The notes under the pieces: generated by a model | Told to the model about the DNA's origin: nothing | Seen by the model: the letters and a program-made list of their open reading frames with translations, nothing else | Database searches by the model: none | Assembly (NCBI RefSeq): GCF_015278255.1 | Contig: NZ_JADIJC010000001.1 | Location: 806,001 to 870,000, forward strand | Direction: 5' to 3' | DNA from: Microbacterium hibisci | GTDB lineage: Bacteria; Actinomycetota; Actinomycetes; Actinomycetales; Microbacteriaceae | Length of the DNA: 64,000 nucleotides | In this document: piece after piece, positions 24,227 through 34,600 of the stretch | Position numbering within the stretch: position 1 is the stretch's first letter | Layout: every line of letters begins with the position of its first letter | Translations under genes and position numbers: made by a program

Positions 24227-24901
24227 ATGAGCGACGTCGTCATCACGGTCCGCGGGGAGCACGAAGCCCGCATCGCCCCGGAGCGCGCGGTTGCGCACCT
24301 CACCATCCGCGCGGAGGGACCCGAGCGCGGCGCGGTCGTCGAGCGCATGGCAGGGCTCACCGAGCCGGTGCGCGACGACCTGGTCTCGCGGAAGACGGCC
24401 GGCACGGTGGCCGAGTGGACCAGCCAGCGAGTGTCGGTGTGGTCGGAGCGTCCCTGGAACAACGAGGGCAAGCGTCTCGCGCCCGTGCATCACGCCACCG
24501 TGGACTTCTCCGTCACGTTCACCGATTTCGCCGTGCTCTCATGGTGGGCCGGCGAGGTGGCGGAGCGCGAAGGCGTGCAACTCGGCTGGATCGAGTGGAA
24601 GCTCACACCCGAGACTCGCGCTGCGACAGAGCGAGAGGTCGCGACCGCAGCGGTCCGCGTCGCCGTGGACCGTGCGACGGCTTACGCGAGCGCGCTCGGA
24701 CTCGACAAGGTCACCGCACTGGAGCTCGCCGATGTCGGGCTGCTCACGGAGCAGGGTCGCCCCGAGTCGGGACCGGCACCCCGCATGTTGATGGCGAAGG
24801 CGTCGTTCGCCGCCGATGCGGGGGGCGCGCCGGCCGTGCAGCTGCAGCCGGAGGACATCGTCGTCTCGGCCGCCGTCGAGGCCCGGTTCGCCGCGCGATG
24901 A
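24227..24901 (+). CDS. SIMPL (DUF541) domain protein
   Basis: 224 aa. A SIMPL/DUF541 domain covers nearly the whole protein: VVITVRGEHEARIAPERAVAHLTI at the start and VATAAVRVAVDRATAYASALGL in the middle, ending ..EDIVVSAAVEARF. No signal peptide is evident, unlike many family members, so it is probably cytosolic. Function unclear; E. coli relatives are linked to oxidative stress. Its end faces smpB (29-nt gap). Confidence 0.85.
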   Translation: MSDVVITVRGEHEARIAPERAVAHLTIRAEGPERGAVVERMAGLTEPVRDDLVSRKTAGTVAEWTSQRVSVWSERPWNNEGKRLAPVHHATVDFSVTFTDFAVLSWWAGEVAEREGVQLGWIEWKLTPETRAATEREVATAAVRVAVDRATAYASALGLDKVTALELADVGLLTEQGRPESGPAPRMLMAKASFAADAGGAPAVQLQPEDIVVSAAVEARFAAR

Positions 24902-24930
24902 GCGCCGCGGATGTCCGGTAGGTCCGACCC

Positions 24931-25407
24931 TCACTCGCCCAGGCGGTTGCGGCTGCGCATCGCGCGCTCGGCCTCGCGCTTGTCCTCACGCTCGCGGATC
25001 GTCTGACGCTTCTCGTACTCGCGCTTGCCCTTGGCGACGGCGATCTCGACCTTGGCGCGCCCGTCCGAGAAGTAGAGCTTCAGCGGGATCAGCGTGTAGC
25101 CGCCGGCCGAGATCGCGTGCGACAGCTTGACGATCTCTTCCTTGTGCAGCAGCAGCTTGCGTGTGCGCTTGGACGAGTGGTTGGTCCAGTGCCCCTGCGA
25201 GTACTCCGGGATGTGCACCGCGTCGAGGAACGCCTCGCCGTTGTCGATGTACGCGTAGCCGTCCGACAGGTTCGCCCGCCCTTCGCGCAGCGACTTCACC
25301 TCGGTGCCGGTGAGCACGAGGCCGGCCTCGTACGTCTTCTCGATCGCGTACTCGTGGCGCGCGCGACGATTGGTCGCCACGACCTTCTCCCCGCGTTCCC
25401 TGGGCAT
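24931..25407 (-). CDS. smpB: SsrA-binding protein SmpB
   Basis: 158 aa. Binds the tRNA-like end of tmRNA and delivers it to stalled ribosomes. Conserved blocks: [31 protein letters not shown], then [22 protein letters not shown] and [32 protein letters not shown]. The basic tail is complete. AGGAG lies 6 nt before ATG 25407. Its RNA partner ssrA is about 11 kb away in this same window. Confidence 0.97.
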   Translation of the reverse strand: MPRERGEKVVATNRRARHEYAIEKTYEAGLVLTGTEVKSLREGRANLSDGYAYIDNGEAFLDAVHIPEYSQGHWTNHSSKRTRKLLLHKEEIVKLSHAISAGGYTLIPLKLYFSDGRAKVEIAVAKGKREYEKRQTIREREDKREAERAMRSRNRLGE

Positions 25408-25537
25408 GATATCTCCTCGCTGATGCCTCCGGGCGATCCCTCGGATCAAGGCGCCCACGGCAGCCTGTCAGTCTACCCCGCGCTTCGACAAGCTCAGCGA
25501 CCGGTGAAGGTCGCGCGCCCTCAGCGACTGGTGCGCG

Positions 25538-26452
25538 TCACGCGCGAAGCCAGCGGCGGATCGCGAAGCCCGCCGACAGCGCCGCGAGCACCACGCCCAC
25601 GAGGATCAGCACCGGCACCACCAGCCACGCGTCGCCCAGGTCGACCCAGGTCGTCACGAAGTCGACGCGACCTCGCAAGTAGTTGTCGACGCCGAAGTGC
25701 ACGCCCGCGATCACGGCCGCGCTGGCGAGCAGCGATCCGAGCAGCGCGGCGAACACGCCCTCCAGGATGAACGGGGTCTGGATGAAGCGGTTGGACGCCC
25801 CGACCAGGCGCATGATGCCGAGCTCTCGCCGGCGCGCATAGGCCGAGAGCCGGATCGTCGTGGCGATCAGCAGCACCGCCGCGATGAGCATGAGCACCGC
25901 GATGCCGACGGCGATGTAGGTCGCGATCGTCAGCGCGGAGAACAGCGGGTCGAGGTACTGCATCTGATCCTGGACCTGCTCGATGCCCTGGATGCCGCTG
26001 AACGCCTCGATGATCACGTCGGACTGCGACGGGTCGACCAGCGTGATGCGGAAGGTCTCGTTCACCTGGTCGGGGGTGATGACGCTGGCGTTCTCCTCCC
26101 CCGCGATCTGGAGCAGCTCGTCGTACGCCTGCTGGTGGTCGAGGAACTGCAGGTCGCGGATGAGCGGCGCGAGCGCGCTGCCTTCGAGCTTCGCGCGCAC
26201 CTCCTCGACCTGCTCCGGGGTCGCCTCGCCGTTCGCGCACGTCGCGGGCGTCGAGATGTTCGTGCACATGTAGACGGCGACCTGCGCGCGCTCGACCCAG
26301 AAGTCGCGCATCGTGCCGATCTGCATCTGGATGAGGATCGCGGCTCCGACGAACGTCAGCGAGACGAACGTCACGAGCACCACCGACACGACCATCGACA
26401 GGTTGCGCCGCAGGCCCGTGAACGCCTCCGACATGATGAGTCCGAACCTCAT
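25538..26452 (-). CDS. ftsX: Cell division permease-like protein FtsX
   Basis: 304 aa. Membrane half of the FtsEX complex that activates peptidoglycan hydrolases at the septum. One N-terminal helix (about 20-45), a large extracellular domain (about 50-165, with two cysteines in the N-terminal part), then three helices forming the FtsX permease core (SAYARRRELGIMRLVGAS is the typical coupling segment). Overlaps ftsE by ATGA. Confidence 0.96.
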   Translation of the reverse strand: MRFGLIMSEAFTGLRRNLSMVVSVVLVTFVSLTFVGAAILIQMQIGTMRDFWVERAQVAVYMCTNISTPATCANGEATPEQVEEVRAKLEGSALAPLIRDLQFLDHQQAYDELLQIAGEENASVITPDQVNETFRITLVDPSQSDVIIEAFSGIQGIEQVQDQMQYLDPLFSALTIATYIAVGIAVLMLIAAVLLIATTIRLSAYARRRELGIMRLVGASNRFIQTPFILEGVFAALLGSLLASAAVIAGVHFGVDNYLRGRVDFVTTWVDLGDAWLVVPVLILVGVVLAALSAGFAIRRWLRA

Positions 26453-27588
26453 GAGGTGGGCCCCACTTCGTCGTCGGGATCGACTTCGCCGAGACCCAGC
26501 CGGTCGGCGAGGCCCAGCTCCTCCACCGCGAGCTCGCGCGCGTCGACGATCGGGATCGACTGGGTATGCGGGGGTGCCGGCTTCGGGGGGACGGATGCCT
26601 CGTCCTCCGGCTCGCTGTCGGTCGCCGGTTCATCGATCGCCTGAGCCAGCGCTGCGGCCTGACGCGCCTCTTCCGCCGTGACCGCGACCGCGGCGGCCGC
26701 GGCGGCGGCCGCGGCTGCCGCCGCAGCGGCCGGCGACGCGGCATCCGTCTCCGTCGCGTCGAGCTCATCGTCGTCGACGGCTGTCGGATCCAGTCCCGCG
26801 GCGGCGGCGATAGCCGCCTCTCGCTGCACTTCGAGAACGGCGGTGAGCGCGGCCACGGCCGCCGCGCCGCGCTCCGGCTCGGGCGCGAGGCTCGGCAGGC
26901 CGGAGCGGTCGCCGTACCCGCCGTGGCGCTCGTCGCGCACGATCTCGCCGTGGACCAGCTCGATCACGCGACGCTGCATCTGGTCGACGAAGCCCGCCTC
27001 GTGCGTGGCCATCACGACCGTCGTGCCGCCGGCGTTGATGCGCGCCAGGAGCTGCATGATGTCGACGGAGGTCGCGGGGTCGAGGTTTCCGGTCGGCTCA
27101 TCGGCCAGCAGGATCTGGGGCCGGTTCACCAGGGCGCGCGCGATCGCGACGCGCTGCTGCTCGCCGCCGGACAGTTCGTGCGGGAACCGCTTCTCCTTGC
27201 CCGCGAGGCCCACGAGCGCGAGCGCCTCGGGGACCGCCTGCTGGATGAAACCGCGCGACGACCCGATGACCTGCAGCGTGAAGGCCACGTTCTGGAAGAC
27301 GGTCTTGGTCGGCAGCAGCCGGAAGTCCTGGAAGACAGCGCCCACGTGGCGCCGGAAATACGGCACCTTGCGGTTCGACAGGTTCCGCAGGTCGCGGCCG
27401 AGAACGACCACGCGCCCCTCGGACGGCGTCTCCTCCCGGAGGATCAGCCTCAGACAGGACGACTTGCCTGAGCCGGAGGCGCCGACGAGGAAGACGAACT
27501 CCCCGCGCTGCACCTCGAAGTCGACATCGCTCAGCGCGGGATGGGAAGTGCCGCGAAAGCGCTTCGTGACGTTCTCGAACCGGATCAT
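26449..27588 (-). CDS. ftsE: Cell division ATP-binding protein FtsE with long C-terminal extension
   Basis: 379 aa. The ABC ATPase domain fills residues 1-225: Walker A GASGSGKSS (36-44), signature LSGGEQQ, Walker B ILLADEPTGNLDP, H-loop MATHEAG. FtsE is normally ~220-230 aa. Here ~150 extra residues follow, Ala/Glu/Asp-rich with a run of about 14 alanines near residue 290 and a conserved-looking end SIPIVDARELAVEELGLADRLGLGE. Translationally coupled to ftsX. The extension is in frame and has the same codon bias, so it is not an error. Confidence 0.96.
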   Translation of the reverse strand: MIRFENVTKRFRGTSHPALSDVDFEVQRGEFVFLVGASGSGKSSCLRLILREETPSEGRVVVLGRDLRNLSNRKVPYFRRHVGAVFQDFRLLPTKTVFQNVAFTLQVIGSSRGFIQQAVPEALALVGLAGKEKRFPHELSGGEQQRVAIARALVNRPQILLADEPTGNLDPATSVDIMQLLARINAGGTTVVMATHEAGFVDQMQRRVIELVHGEIVRDERHGGYGDRSGLPSLAPEPERGAAAVAALTAVLEVQREAAIAAAAGLDPTAVDDDELDATETDAASPAAAAAAAAAAAAAAVAVTAEEARQAAALAQAIDEPATDSEPEDEASVPPKPAPPHTQSIPIVDARELAVEELGLADRLGLGEVDPDDEVGPTS

Positions 27589-27680
27589 GGCCTAACGAGC
27601 CTATGCGGATGCCCCGGACGGGCGTCCAGCGACACTCGACGTTTGCGCATCGGTTCCGGCGGCTCGCTGCCGACACCGCC

Positions 27681-27741
27681 TTTCGCATCGCGCACTTTGC
27701 AGCTTTTCACGCCGGATGAGTGCCAAGTGCGCGATTCGAAA
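27681..27741. repeat. Long inverted repeat between ftsE and prfB
   Basis: 17-nt arms (27681-27697 and 27725-27741) pair with one mismatch around a 27-nt loop. The repeat lies 24 nt after the prfB stop on the minus strand and about 90 nt upstream of ftsE. It has no T-tract, so it is either a weak prfB terminator, an RNA processing structure, or a REP-like element. Confidence 0.6.
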
Positions 27742-27764
27742 CCGCGGAAGGGGGTGACGACGAG

Positions 27765-28874
27765 TCAGTCGTCGTCCTTGCGCTTGCGCCAGCGGATGCC
27801 GGCCGAGATGAAGCCGTCGAGGTCGCCGTCGAAGACGACCGCGGGGTTGCCGACCTCATGGCCGGTGCGGAGGTCCTTCACGAGCTGCTGGCCGTACAGG
27901 AAGTACGACCGCATCTGGTCGCCCCAGCTCGCGGTGATGACGCCGGCGAGCTCCTTCTTCTTCGCGGCCTCCTCTTCGCGCTGCAGCAGCATGAGCCGGG
28001 TCTGCAGGACGCGCATCGCGGCGGCGCGGTTCTGGATCTGCGACTTCTCGTTCTGCATCGACACGACGATGCCCGTCGGGATGTGGGTGAGGCGCACGGC
28101 CGAATCGGTCGTGTTCACCGACTGGCCGCCGGGGCCCGACGAGCGGAAGACGTCGACGCGGATGTCGCCCTCGGGGATGTCGACCTCCTGGGCCTCCTCC
28201 ATCACCGGGATGACCTCCACGGCGGCGAAAGACGTCTGCCGCTTGTCGGCCGAGCCGAAGGGGCTGATGCGCGCGAGGCGGTGCGTACCCGCCTCGACGG
28301 ACAGGGTGCCGTAGGCGTAGGGGGCGTCGATCTCGAACGTCGCCGACTTGATGCCGGCGCCCTCCGCGTAGGAGGTGTCCATGACCTTCACCGGGTACTT
28401 GTGGCGCTCCGCCCAGCGCAGGTACATGCGCAGCAGCATCTCGGCGAAGTCGGTGGCGTCGTCGCCGCCCGCACCGGATCGGATCGTCACGACAGCGGAG
28501 CGTTCGTCGTACTCGCCGTCGAGAAGCGTCTGCACCTCGAGCTGGCTGATGATGTCTTCCAGCTCGGCGATCTCGTGGCGGGCCTCCTCGGCGGAGTCCT
28601 CGTCGTCCATCTCGTTGGCGAGCTCGACGAGGACGTCGAGGTCGTCGAGGCGCTGCTCGACGTCGGCGACGCGCTTGAGTTCGGCCTGGCGGTGGCTGAG
28701 GGCGCTGGTGACCTTCTGCGCCTTCTCCACGTCGTCCCAGAGGTCGGGGGCGCCGGCCTCCTCGCTGAGACGGGCGATGTCGGCGTTGAGTGCCTCGACG
28801 TCGACCACGGCCTTGATGTCGGCGAACGTGGAACGCAGGGCCTGAATGTCGGCGGAGGGATCGAAGTCGAGCAT
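27765..28874 (-). CDS. prfB: Peptide chain release factor 2
   Basis: 369 aa. Recognises UGA and UAA stop codons. The SPF anticodon-like tripeptide ([12 protein letters not shown]) identifies RF2 rather than RF1. The catalytic GGQ is in [10 protein letters not shown]. The frame is continuous from the ATG, so there is no programmed +1 frameshift of the E. coli type. A TAGTCT box lies 8 nt before the start, and the divergent MFS gene shares this 25-nt promoter region. Confidence 0.97.
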   Translation of the reverse strand: MLDFDPSADIQALRSTFADIKAVVDVEALNADIARLSEEAGAPDLWDDVEKAQKVTSALSHRQAELKRVADVEQRLDDLDVLVELANEMDDEDSAEEARHEIAELEDIISQLEVQTLLDGEYDERSAVVTIRSGAGGDDATDFAEMLLRMYLRWAERHKYPVKVMDTSYAEGAGIKSATFEIDAPYAYGTLSVEAGTHRLARISPFGSADKRQTSFAAVEVIPVMEEAQEVDIPEGDIRVDVFRSSGPGGQSVNTTDSAVRLTHIPTGIVVSMQNEKSQIQNRAAAMRVLQTRLMLLQREEEAAKKKELAGVITASWGDQMRSYFLYGQQLVKDLRTGHEVGNPAVVFDGDLDGFISAGIRWRKRKDDD

Positions 28875-28886
28875 GACACTCCAGAC

Positions 28887-28892
28887 TAACGT
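28887..28892 (+). promoter_or_regulatory. Putative leaderless -10 box
   Basis: TAACGT, 7 nt before ATG 28900 of the MFS gene, within the 25-nt gap to divergent prfB. Confidence 0.4.
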
Positions 28893-28899
28893 GGAAGCG

Positions 28900-30231
28900 A
28901 TGTCCGATCACGCCGACTCCCCCACCGCTCGCGACGTGCTGTGGCGGTTCGGCCCGATGGTCTACGGCCCGACGGTGCTGTTCGCCCTCGGCGAGGGAGC
29001 CGTCATCCCGCTGATCCCGGTCATCGCCGCGCAGCTCGGAGCGGATGTCGCGACCGCCGCGCTTGTCGCCTCGGCGCTCGTCGTCGGGCAGCTGTGCGGA
29101 AACATCCCTGCCGGCTGGGCGGTGGCGCGCATCGGCGAGCGACTCACGATGGCCATCGCCGGGCTCGTCTCGCTCGCCGGAGTCATCGGGATGGCGCTCG
29201 CCCCGTCACTGGGGATCTTCGCGATCGCCGTGTTCCTCATCGGAATCTGCGCCGCGGCCTTCGGCCTGGCCCGCCACTCGTTCATGACGACGCGCGTTCC
29301 CCTCTCGTTCCGTGCCCGCGCCCTCTCGCTGCTCGGCGGCACCTTCCGCCTCGGCATGTTCATCGGGCCGTTCGTCGCGGCCGCGCTGCTCGCGATCTTC
29401 GGCGACGAGCACGCCACGATCTGGTTCTTCGGCGGATGCCTCGTGGCGACGGTCGTGCTCGTGCTGCTGGGTCCCGACCCCGAGAAGCAGTTCGTCCGTC
29501 CGCCGTCGGGCACTCGACGCGGGGATGCGATGGATGCCGAAGACACCGGCGAGCCCGTCACCGGCTCGATCCGTCTCCCGCGCGCCCAGCGCCCGAGAGA
29601 CGGGGCGGGCGAGGCATCGGGACCGGGCACCGGCGTCCTCCGCACGATGTGGCGCCACCGCCGCGTGCTCTCGACGCTCGGCCTGGCCGCGGCATCCCTC
29701 TCCGCCGTCCGCTCGGCGCGGCAGGTCGTGCTGCCGCTGTGGGGCGTGTCGATCGGCCTCGACGCGCAGACGATCGCGCTCGTCGTGGGGATCTCGGGCG
29801 CGATCGACTTCGCGCTCTTCTATGCCAGCGGTCAGGTGATGGACCGGTTCGGACGGCTGTGGGCCGCCCTGCCCGCCATGCTGCTGATGGGGGCCGGATT
29901 CGTCGCCCTGGCGTTCACCCACGACCTGCCGCAGGCGGCGATGTGGTTCGCGATGTTCGCCGCCGTCCTCGGCGTAGGCAACGGGCTGTCGAGCGGCATC
30001 CTCCTGACTCTGGGCGCCGATGTCGCGCCGGCGGCCGACCCGGCGCCGTTCCTCGGGTCGTGGCGCACCCTCACCGACGCGGGCGGCGCAGTGGCGCCGC
30101 TGCTGGTGTCGGGCATCGCCGCCGCGGCGTCGCTCGCCGTGGCCGCCGGCGCCATGGGGGCGGTCGGGCTCCTCGGCGCGCTCGCCTTCGTGCGCTGGGT
30201 TCCGCGCTACGTCCCGCGGGTGACGCCGTGA
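28900..30231 (+). CDS. MFS transporter
   Basis: 443 aa, twelve predicted transmembrane helices in two six-helix halves with a charged loop of ~60 residues between (about 200-260). The motif-A-like loop [15 protein letters not shown] follows helix 2 and [14 protein letters not shown] repeats it in the second half. This suggests a drug or metabolite exporter; substrate unknown. The stop overlaps the GTG of the next gene. Confidence 0.88.
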   Translation: MSDHADSPTARDVLWRFGPMVYGPTVLFALGEGAVIPLIPVIAAQLGADVATAALVASALVVGQLCGNIPAGWAVARIGERLTMAIAGLVSLAGVIGMALAPSLGIFAIAVFLIGICAAAFGLARHSFMTTRVPLSFRARALSLLGGTFRLGMFIGPFVAAALLAIFGDEHATIWFFGGCLVATVVLVLLGPDPEKQFVRPPSGTRRGDAMDAEDTGEPVTGSIRLPRAQRPRDGAGEASGPGTGVLRTMWRHRRVLSTLGLAAASLSAVRSARQVVLPLWGVSIGLDAQTIALVVGISGAIDFALFYASGQVMDRFGRLWAALPAMLLMGAGFVALAFTHDLPQAAMWFAMFAAVLGVGNGLSSGILLTLGADVAPAADPAPFLGSWRTLTDAGGAVAPLLVSGIAAAASLAVAAGAMGAVGLLGALAFVRWVPRYVPRVTP

Positions 30232-30560
30232 GCGAGGTCGTCCTGTTCTGCCGCAGCCGCAAAGACGGACGCCGCTGCACGCGTCCGCTCGATCACGCGG
30301 GGCTTCACCGCCACCGGACGATCATGTGGGCCGATGCCGGAGCCGACGCCGCCCACTGCCCCGGCTCCGGCGCGCCCGGGTCGCCCGCGGAGCCGCTGGC
30401 CGACGGCTTTCCCGACGGGCGAGCCCTGTGCCCGGTGTGCCAGCGGTTCGTCGAGCTCGACGACTTTTCGCGACTCGTCGATCACGACACGTTCGACGGG
30501 TCCGAGACGGCCGCGGACGCGGGGCGCCGCCGCGACTGGCTCAACACCCACGGCTGGTAG
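30228..30560 (+). CDS. Small Cys-rich hypothetical protein
   Basis: 110 aa. Not recognised. Cysteines at CRSRKDGRRC, AHCPGSG and LCPVC could bind a metal. Histidines (DHAGLHRHR) fall between. The GTG overlaps the MFS stop (GTGA), so it is co-translated with the transporter. High third-position G/C supports coding. Confidence 0.6.
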   Translation: MSEVVLFCRSRKDGRRCTRPLDHAGLHRHRTIMWADAGADAAHCPGSGAPGSPAEPLADGFPDGRALCPVCQRFVELDDFSRLVDHDTFDGSETAADAGRRRDWLNTHGW

Positions 30561-30566
30561 GCGCGC

Positions 30567-31541
30567 TCAGACCCAGCTGCGGCGGACGGCCTCCGCGCCG
30601 AGCTGCATGCGCGTGGTGACCCCGGCGGCCTCCATGAGCTCGGCCACCCGACGCTGGACCGTACGCAGTGAGATGCCCAGCTGGGCGGCGGCTGCGGCAT
30701 CCGTCATCCCCAGCAGCAGGAGCCGCAGCAGATCGCGGTCGACGTCCTCCGTCACCGGGCCCGCGGCGATCGGGAGGAACTCGGTCGCGGCCCGCCAGTA
30801 CTCCTCGAAGATCGATGAGACCAGGTCGAGCAGGCCGCTCGGGTGGATCAGCAGGGCGCCGAAGCCGCGGTCCTCGTCCTGCGAGTGCATCGGCACGAGC
30901 GCCATCTGATCGTCGGCGATGAACATGCGGGTCGGGAGAGTCGGCAGAACGCGGATCTCCTCGCCGATCTGGGCCATCTCCCTGGCCGCTGCGAGGAACC
31001 CGGGTCGCTCGAGCACCGCGCTCTCGACGATCACGCGGTAGCGCACGCCGCGCGCGAGGGCTCGGTCCTCCTCGACGTTGTCCTCGCCGCTCAAGAGCGC
31101 GATCTCGTTGAGCACGAGTACCCGCACCTGCTCGATCGAGGCCGCCTGGAGCTGTGCCACGCGCTGCCGCACGGCATCGTCGCCGATGACGACGTCCACC
31201 ACGTCGGCGACGCTGCGCTGCTCGGCCGACCGCCGGTAGAGGTCGCTCAGCTCCACGAGCGTCTCGTGCGCCCGGGTGAGTCCCCTTTCGCGCTCCAGCA
31301 GCAGCGGACGCAGCGAGATCGACGGCGGCGACGCCACGAACCGGTCGCTGTTCGCCGCCTGACGGGCGAGCAGGCCCAGGCGCTCCAGCTCGGCGACGAT
31401 CGGGCGCGTGCGCGGCAGCGACATGCTGAGCCCCGACGCGATCTCGGCCGTCGACGCCGACGGCTGCTGCAGCACGAAGCGGTAGACCCCCGTGTGCGCC
31501 TCATCGAGGCCCAGCGCATCGAGCACCGCGGTCTTCTCCAC
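30567..31541 (-). CDS. TrmB/LuxR-type transcriptional regulator
   Basis: 324 aa. N-terminal winged-helix domain of the TrmB kind (residues 1-65: HTGVYRFVLQQPSASTAEIASGLSMS), a central sensor region, and a C-terminal HTH (LLLGMTDAAAAAQLGISLRTVQRRVAELM, residues ~270-300) of the LuxR type. This architecture is found in actinobacterial regulators next to secreted peptidases. It is divergent from the subtilase gene at 31662 with a 120-nt shared upstream region, so it probably controls it (inference). Confidence 0.82.
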   Translation of the reverse strand: MEKTAVLDALGLDEAHTGVYRFVLQQPSASTAEIASGLSMSLPRTRPIVAELERLGLLARQAANSDRFVASPPSISLRPLLLERERGLTRAHETLVELSDLYRRSAEQRSVADVVDVVIGDDAVRQRVAQLQAASIEQVRVLVLNEIALLSGEDNVEEDRALARGVRYRVIVESAVLERPGFLAAAREMAQIGEEIRVLPTLPTRMFIADDQMALVPMHSQDEDRGFGALLIHPSGLLDLVSSIFEEYWRAATEFLPIAAGPVTEDVDRDLLRLLLLGMTDAAAAAQLGISLRTVQRRVAELMEAAGVTTRMQLGAEAVRRSWV

Positions 31542-31661
31542 TCATCCATCGTCGCCCGCCGGTGCTGGCGGATGACGGTCATGGCATTTCTCCGCCAACC
31601 ACTTTAGGCATCGGGCGCACGAAGGTGGGGGTACGGAATCCCCACACCGAGAGGTTCGCGA

Positions 31662-34600
31662 ATGTCACGACCCCAGCCCATCGGCCGCCGCCTGCGACCG
31701 ATCGTCGCCGCCACGAGCGGTCTGGCGATCGGCATCGCCGGCATCGGCCTGACCAGCCTGCCGGCGACCGCCACGTCCGCCCGCGACGATGCCCCCACCT
31801 CGCCCGCGGTCGCCGGCAGCACCCATACCGTCACGCTGATCACCGGCGATCGCGTCACGGTCACCGACCTGTCGGACGGCACGCACGCGGTATCGATCGA
31901 CCCGGCCGTGGAGGGCGCAGGCGCCCGCACCTACGAGGCCGCCGGCGACCTGCACGTGGTGCCCGACGCCGCCATGCCGTATCTCGCCTCGCGTGCGCTC
32001 GACGCCGACCTGTTCAACGTCTCGCTCCTCATCGAGTACGGCTACGACGACGCGTCCGTCGACGCGACGCCGGTCATCGTCGAGCAGGACGCCGCCGCAA
32101 CCCGGAGCTACGCGGCCCCCGTCCCCGGCCTCGAACTGCAGACGCAGCTCGAGAGCATCGGCGCAGCGGGTGCCACGCTCGGCCACAGCGACGCGTCGGC
32201 GGCGTGGCAGGCGCTCACCGCGCCCAGCGCGCGGACGTTCTCGTCAGCCCCGGCCCTCGCCGGCGGCATCGAGGCGATCCACCTCGACGGCAAGGTGCAG
32301 GCGACGCTCGACGGGAGTGTCGGCTACATCGACGCGCCCGAGGCCTGGGCCGCGGGCTACACCGGCGAAGGCGTGACCGTGGCCGTGCTCGACACCGGCT
32401 ACGACGACACCCACCCCGACCTCGACGGCCGCGTGCTGCCCGAATCGAAGAGCTTCGTGCCGGGCGAGGAGGTGGCCTGGGACCCCAACGGCCACGGCAC
32501 CCATGTCGCCTCGACGATCGCCGGCACCGGCGCCGCGAGCGGCGGCACCCACCGCGGCGTGGCCGACGGCGCCGACCTGCTGGTCGGCAAGGTGCTGGAT
32601 GCCAGCGGGTGGGGCCAGGACTCCTGGATCATCGAGGCGATGGAGTGGGCGGGTCAGAACGCCCCCATCGTGTCGATGAGCCTGGGGTCGCCTTCGCCGT
32701 CCGACGGCAAGGATCTGATGGCGGAGTCACTCAACCGGATCGCCGCAGAGACGGGCGCGCTGTTCGTGGTCGCCGCCGGCAACTCCGGGGCCCCCGAGAC
32801 GATCGGCGCCCCCGGATCAGCGGCCGAGGCGTTCACCGTCGGCTCGGTCGACGACCCCTCCGGCGCGCTGTCGTGGTTCACAAGCCAGGGCCCGCTGTCG
32901 CGCTCGGGCGCACTCAAGCCCGACGTGACCGGCCCCGGCAACGACGTCACCGCGGCACGATCGGCCGACAGCGGCGGTGAGGGCCCCTACATCGGGATGA
33001 GCGGCACGTCGATGGCGACGCCGCACGTCGCGGGCGCGGCCGCGATCCTGCTCGGCGCGAACCCCGGCTACACCACCGCGCAGCTCAAGGCCGCGCTCGC
33101 GAGCACCGCGACCGACGTCGGCTACACGGCGTATCAGGGAGGCACGGGCGTGATCGACGTCGACGGGGCTCTCGAGGCGCCGGTCGTGGCATCGGGTTCC
33201 GGAGACTTCGGCATGCTGATGTGGGGCGAAGAGCCGACCCCGGTCGAGCGCGTGGTCGAGTACACGAACCGGACGGATGCCGAGATCACGGTCGCGCTGA
33301 CCCCCACGCTGTCCGATACCACCCCCGGCGCCGGCGGCCCCGCCCCGCTGTCGGCGGGGATCGCGTTCGACGCGCTGACGCTCGACGTCGACACGCTGAC
33401 GATCCCGGCGGGCGAGACCCGCTCGGCGACCATGACGGTCGATCCCGCGAAGGTGCCGGCCGGCACGCAGCTGTCGGGCGTGCTCGTCGGCTCGGTCGAC
33501 GACGCGCCCGTCACCCGCACGGCGCTGGGCACGATCGCCGAGGCCGAGCGCTACGACCTCACGATCGCGGCGACCGACTTCGAGGGCAACCCCACTGCCG
33601 CCTACGCGATGCTGTGGGATCCGTCCACCGAGTGGGCCGAGCCCGTGCTCGTCGACGGTGAGACCACCCTGCGCCTCATGAAGGGCGACTACACGGTGAT
33701 GTCGTTCATGGAGCTGAACCGCACCCCCGACACCATCGCCAGCGTGCTGGTCGGCGAACCGACGCTGACCCTCGATCAGAACCGCACCGTCTCACTCGAC
33801 GCCCGCACCGCCGAACAGGTCACGGTCGACGTGGGTCAGGACGGCCTCGAGCCGGTCTTCCGCCGCATGGACGTGACGGTCGACGCCTTCGCGGCGAGCG
33901 CCCTGATGCCGGTGTGGACCGACGAGCTGTGGGCCCAGCCGATGACGGTCGACGACGCGGACTTCGGCTTCACGACCCGCTGGAGGCTCCAGACCCCGCT
34001 GCTGACGGTCTCGGCGGGCAAGAAGCCGCTCGACCTCATCGTGCAGATCGGCTCGACGCTCCTCGACGGCTCGTTCAAGGCGGCCGCCGTGGATGCCGGC
34101 ACGGGCAGCGCCGAGGAGTTCGCCGCCGTCGACGTCGCGGGCAAGATCGCCGTGGTGACGCGGTCGGCCGAGGTGTCGGCATCCGCCCGCGCCGCGCATG
34201 CGGCAGCCGCCGGCGCGAAGCTGCTGGTGGTCGTGAACGACGCCGACGGCGAGTTCAACGAGTGGGTCGGATCCGAGGACTACACGACGGATGCCGCCCT
34301 CCCGGTCGCGGGCATCAGCGGCATCGAGGGGCGCGCGCTGCTCCAGCAGCTGGCGGCGAAGAAGGTCACGCTGACGGCGGCGGGAGTGCCCACGGCCGAG
34401 GTGGTGTACGACATCGCCGAGTTCGGAGACGGCGAGATCCCCGCCGACCTCGCTTACCGCCACACGGCCAAGGACCTCGCGCGCATCGACACCCGCTACA
34501 TCGGCCAGGCCGAGGAGATCGGCGAGTTCCGCTACGACTTCGTGCCCGGCGCGGAGTACGGCAGCGGATTCCCGATGCGCACCCAGCGCGGCACCGCGCG

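Noticed and set aside
27765..28874. Programmed +1 frameshift in prfB
   Set aside because: The frame is uninterrupted from the ATG; no in-frame UGA or CUU-UGA slippery site is present near the start.
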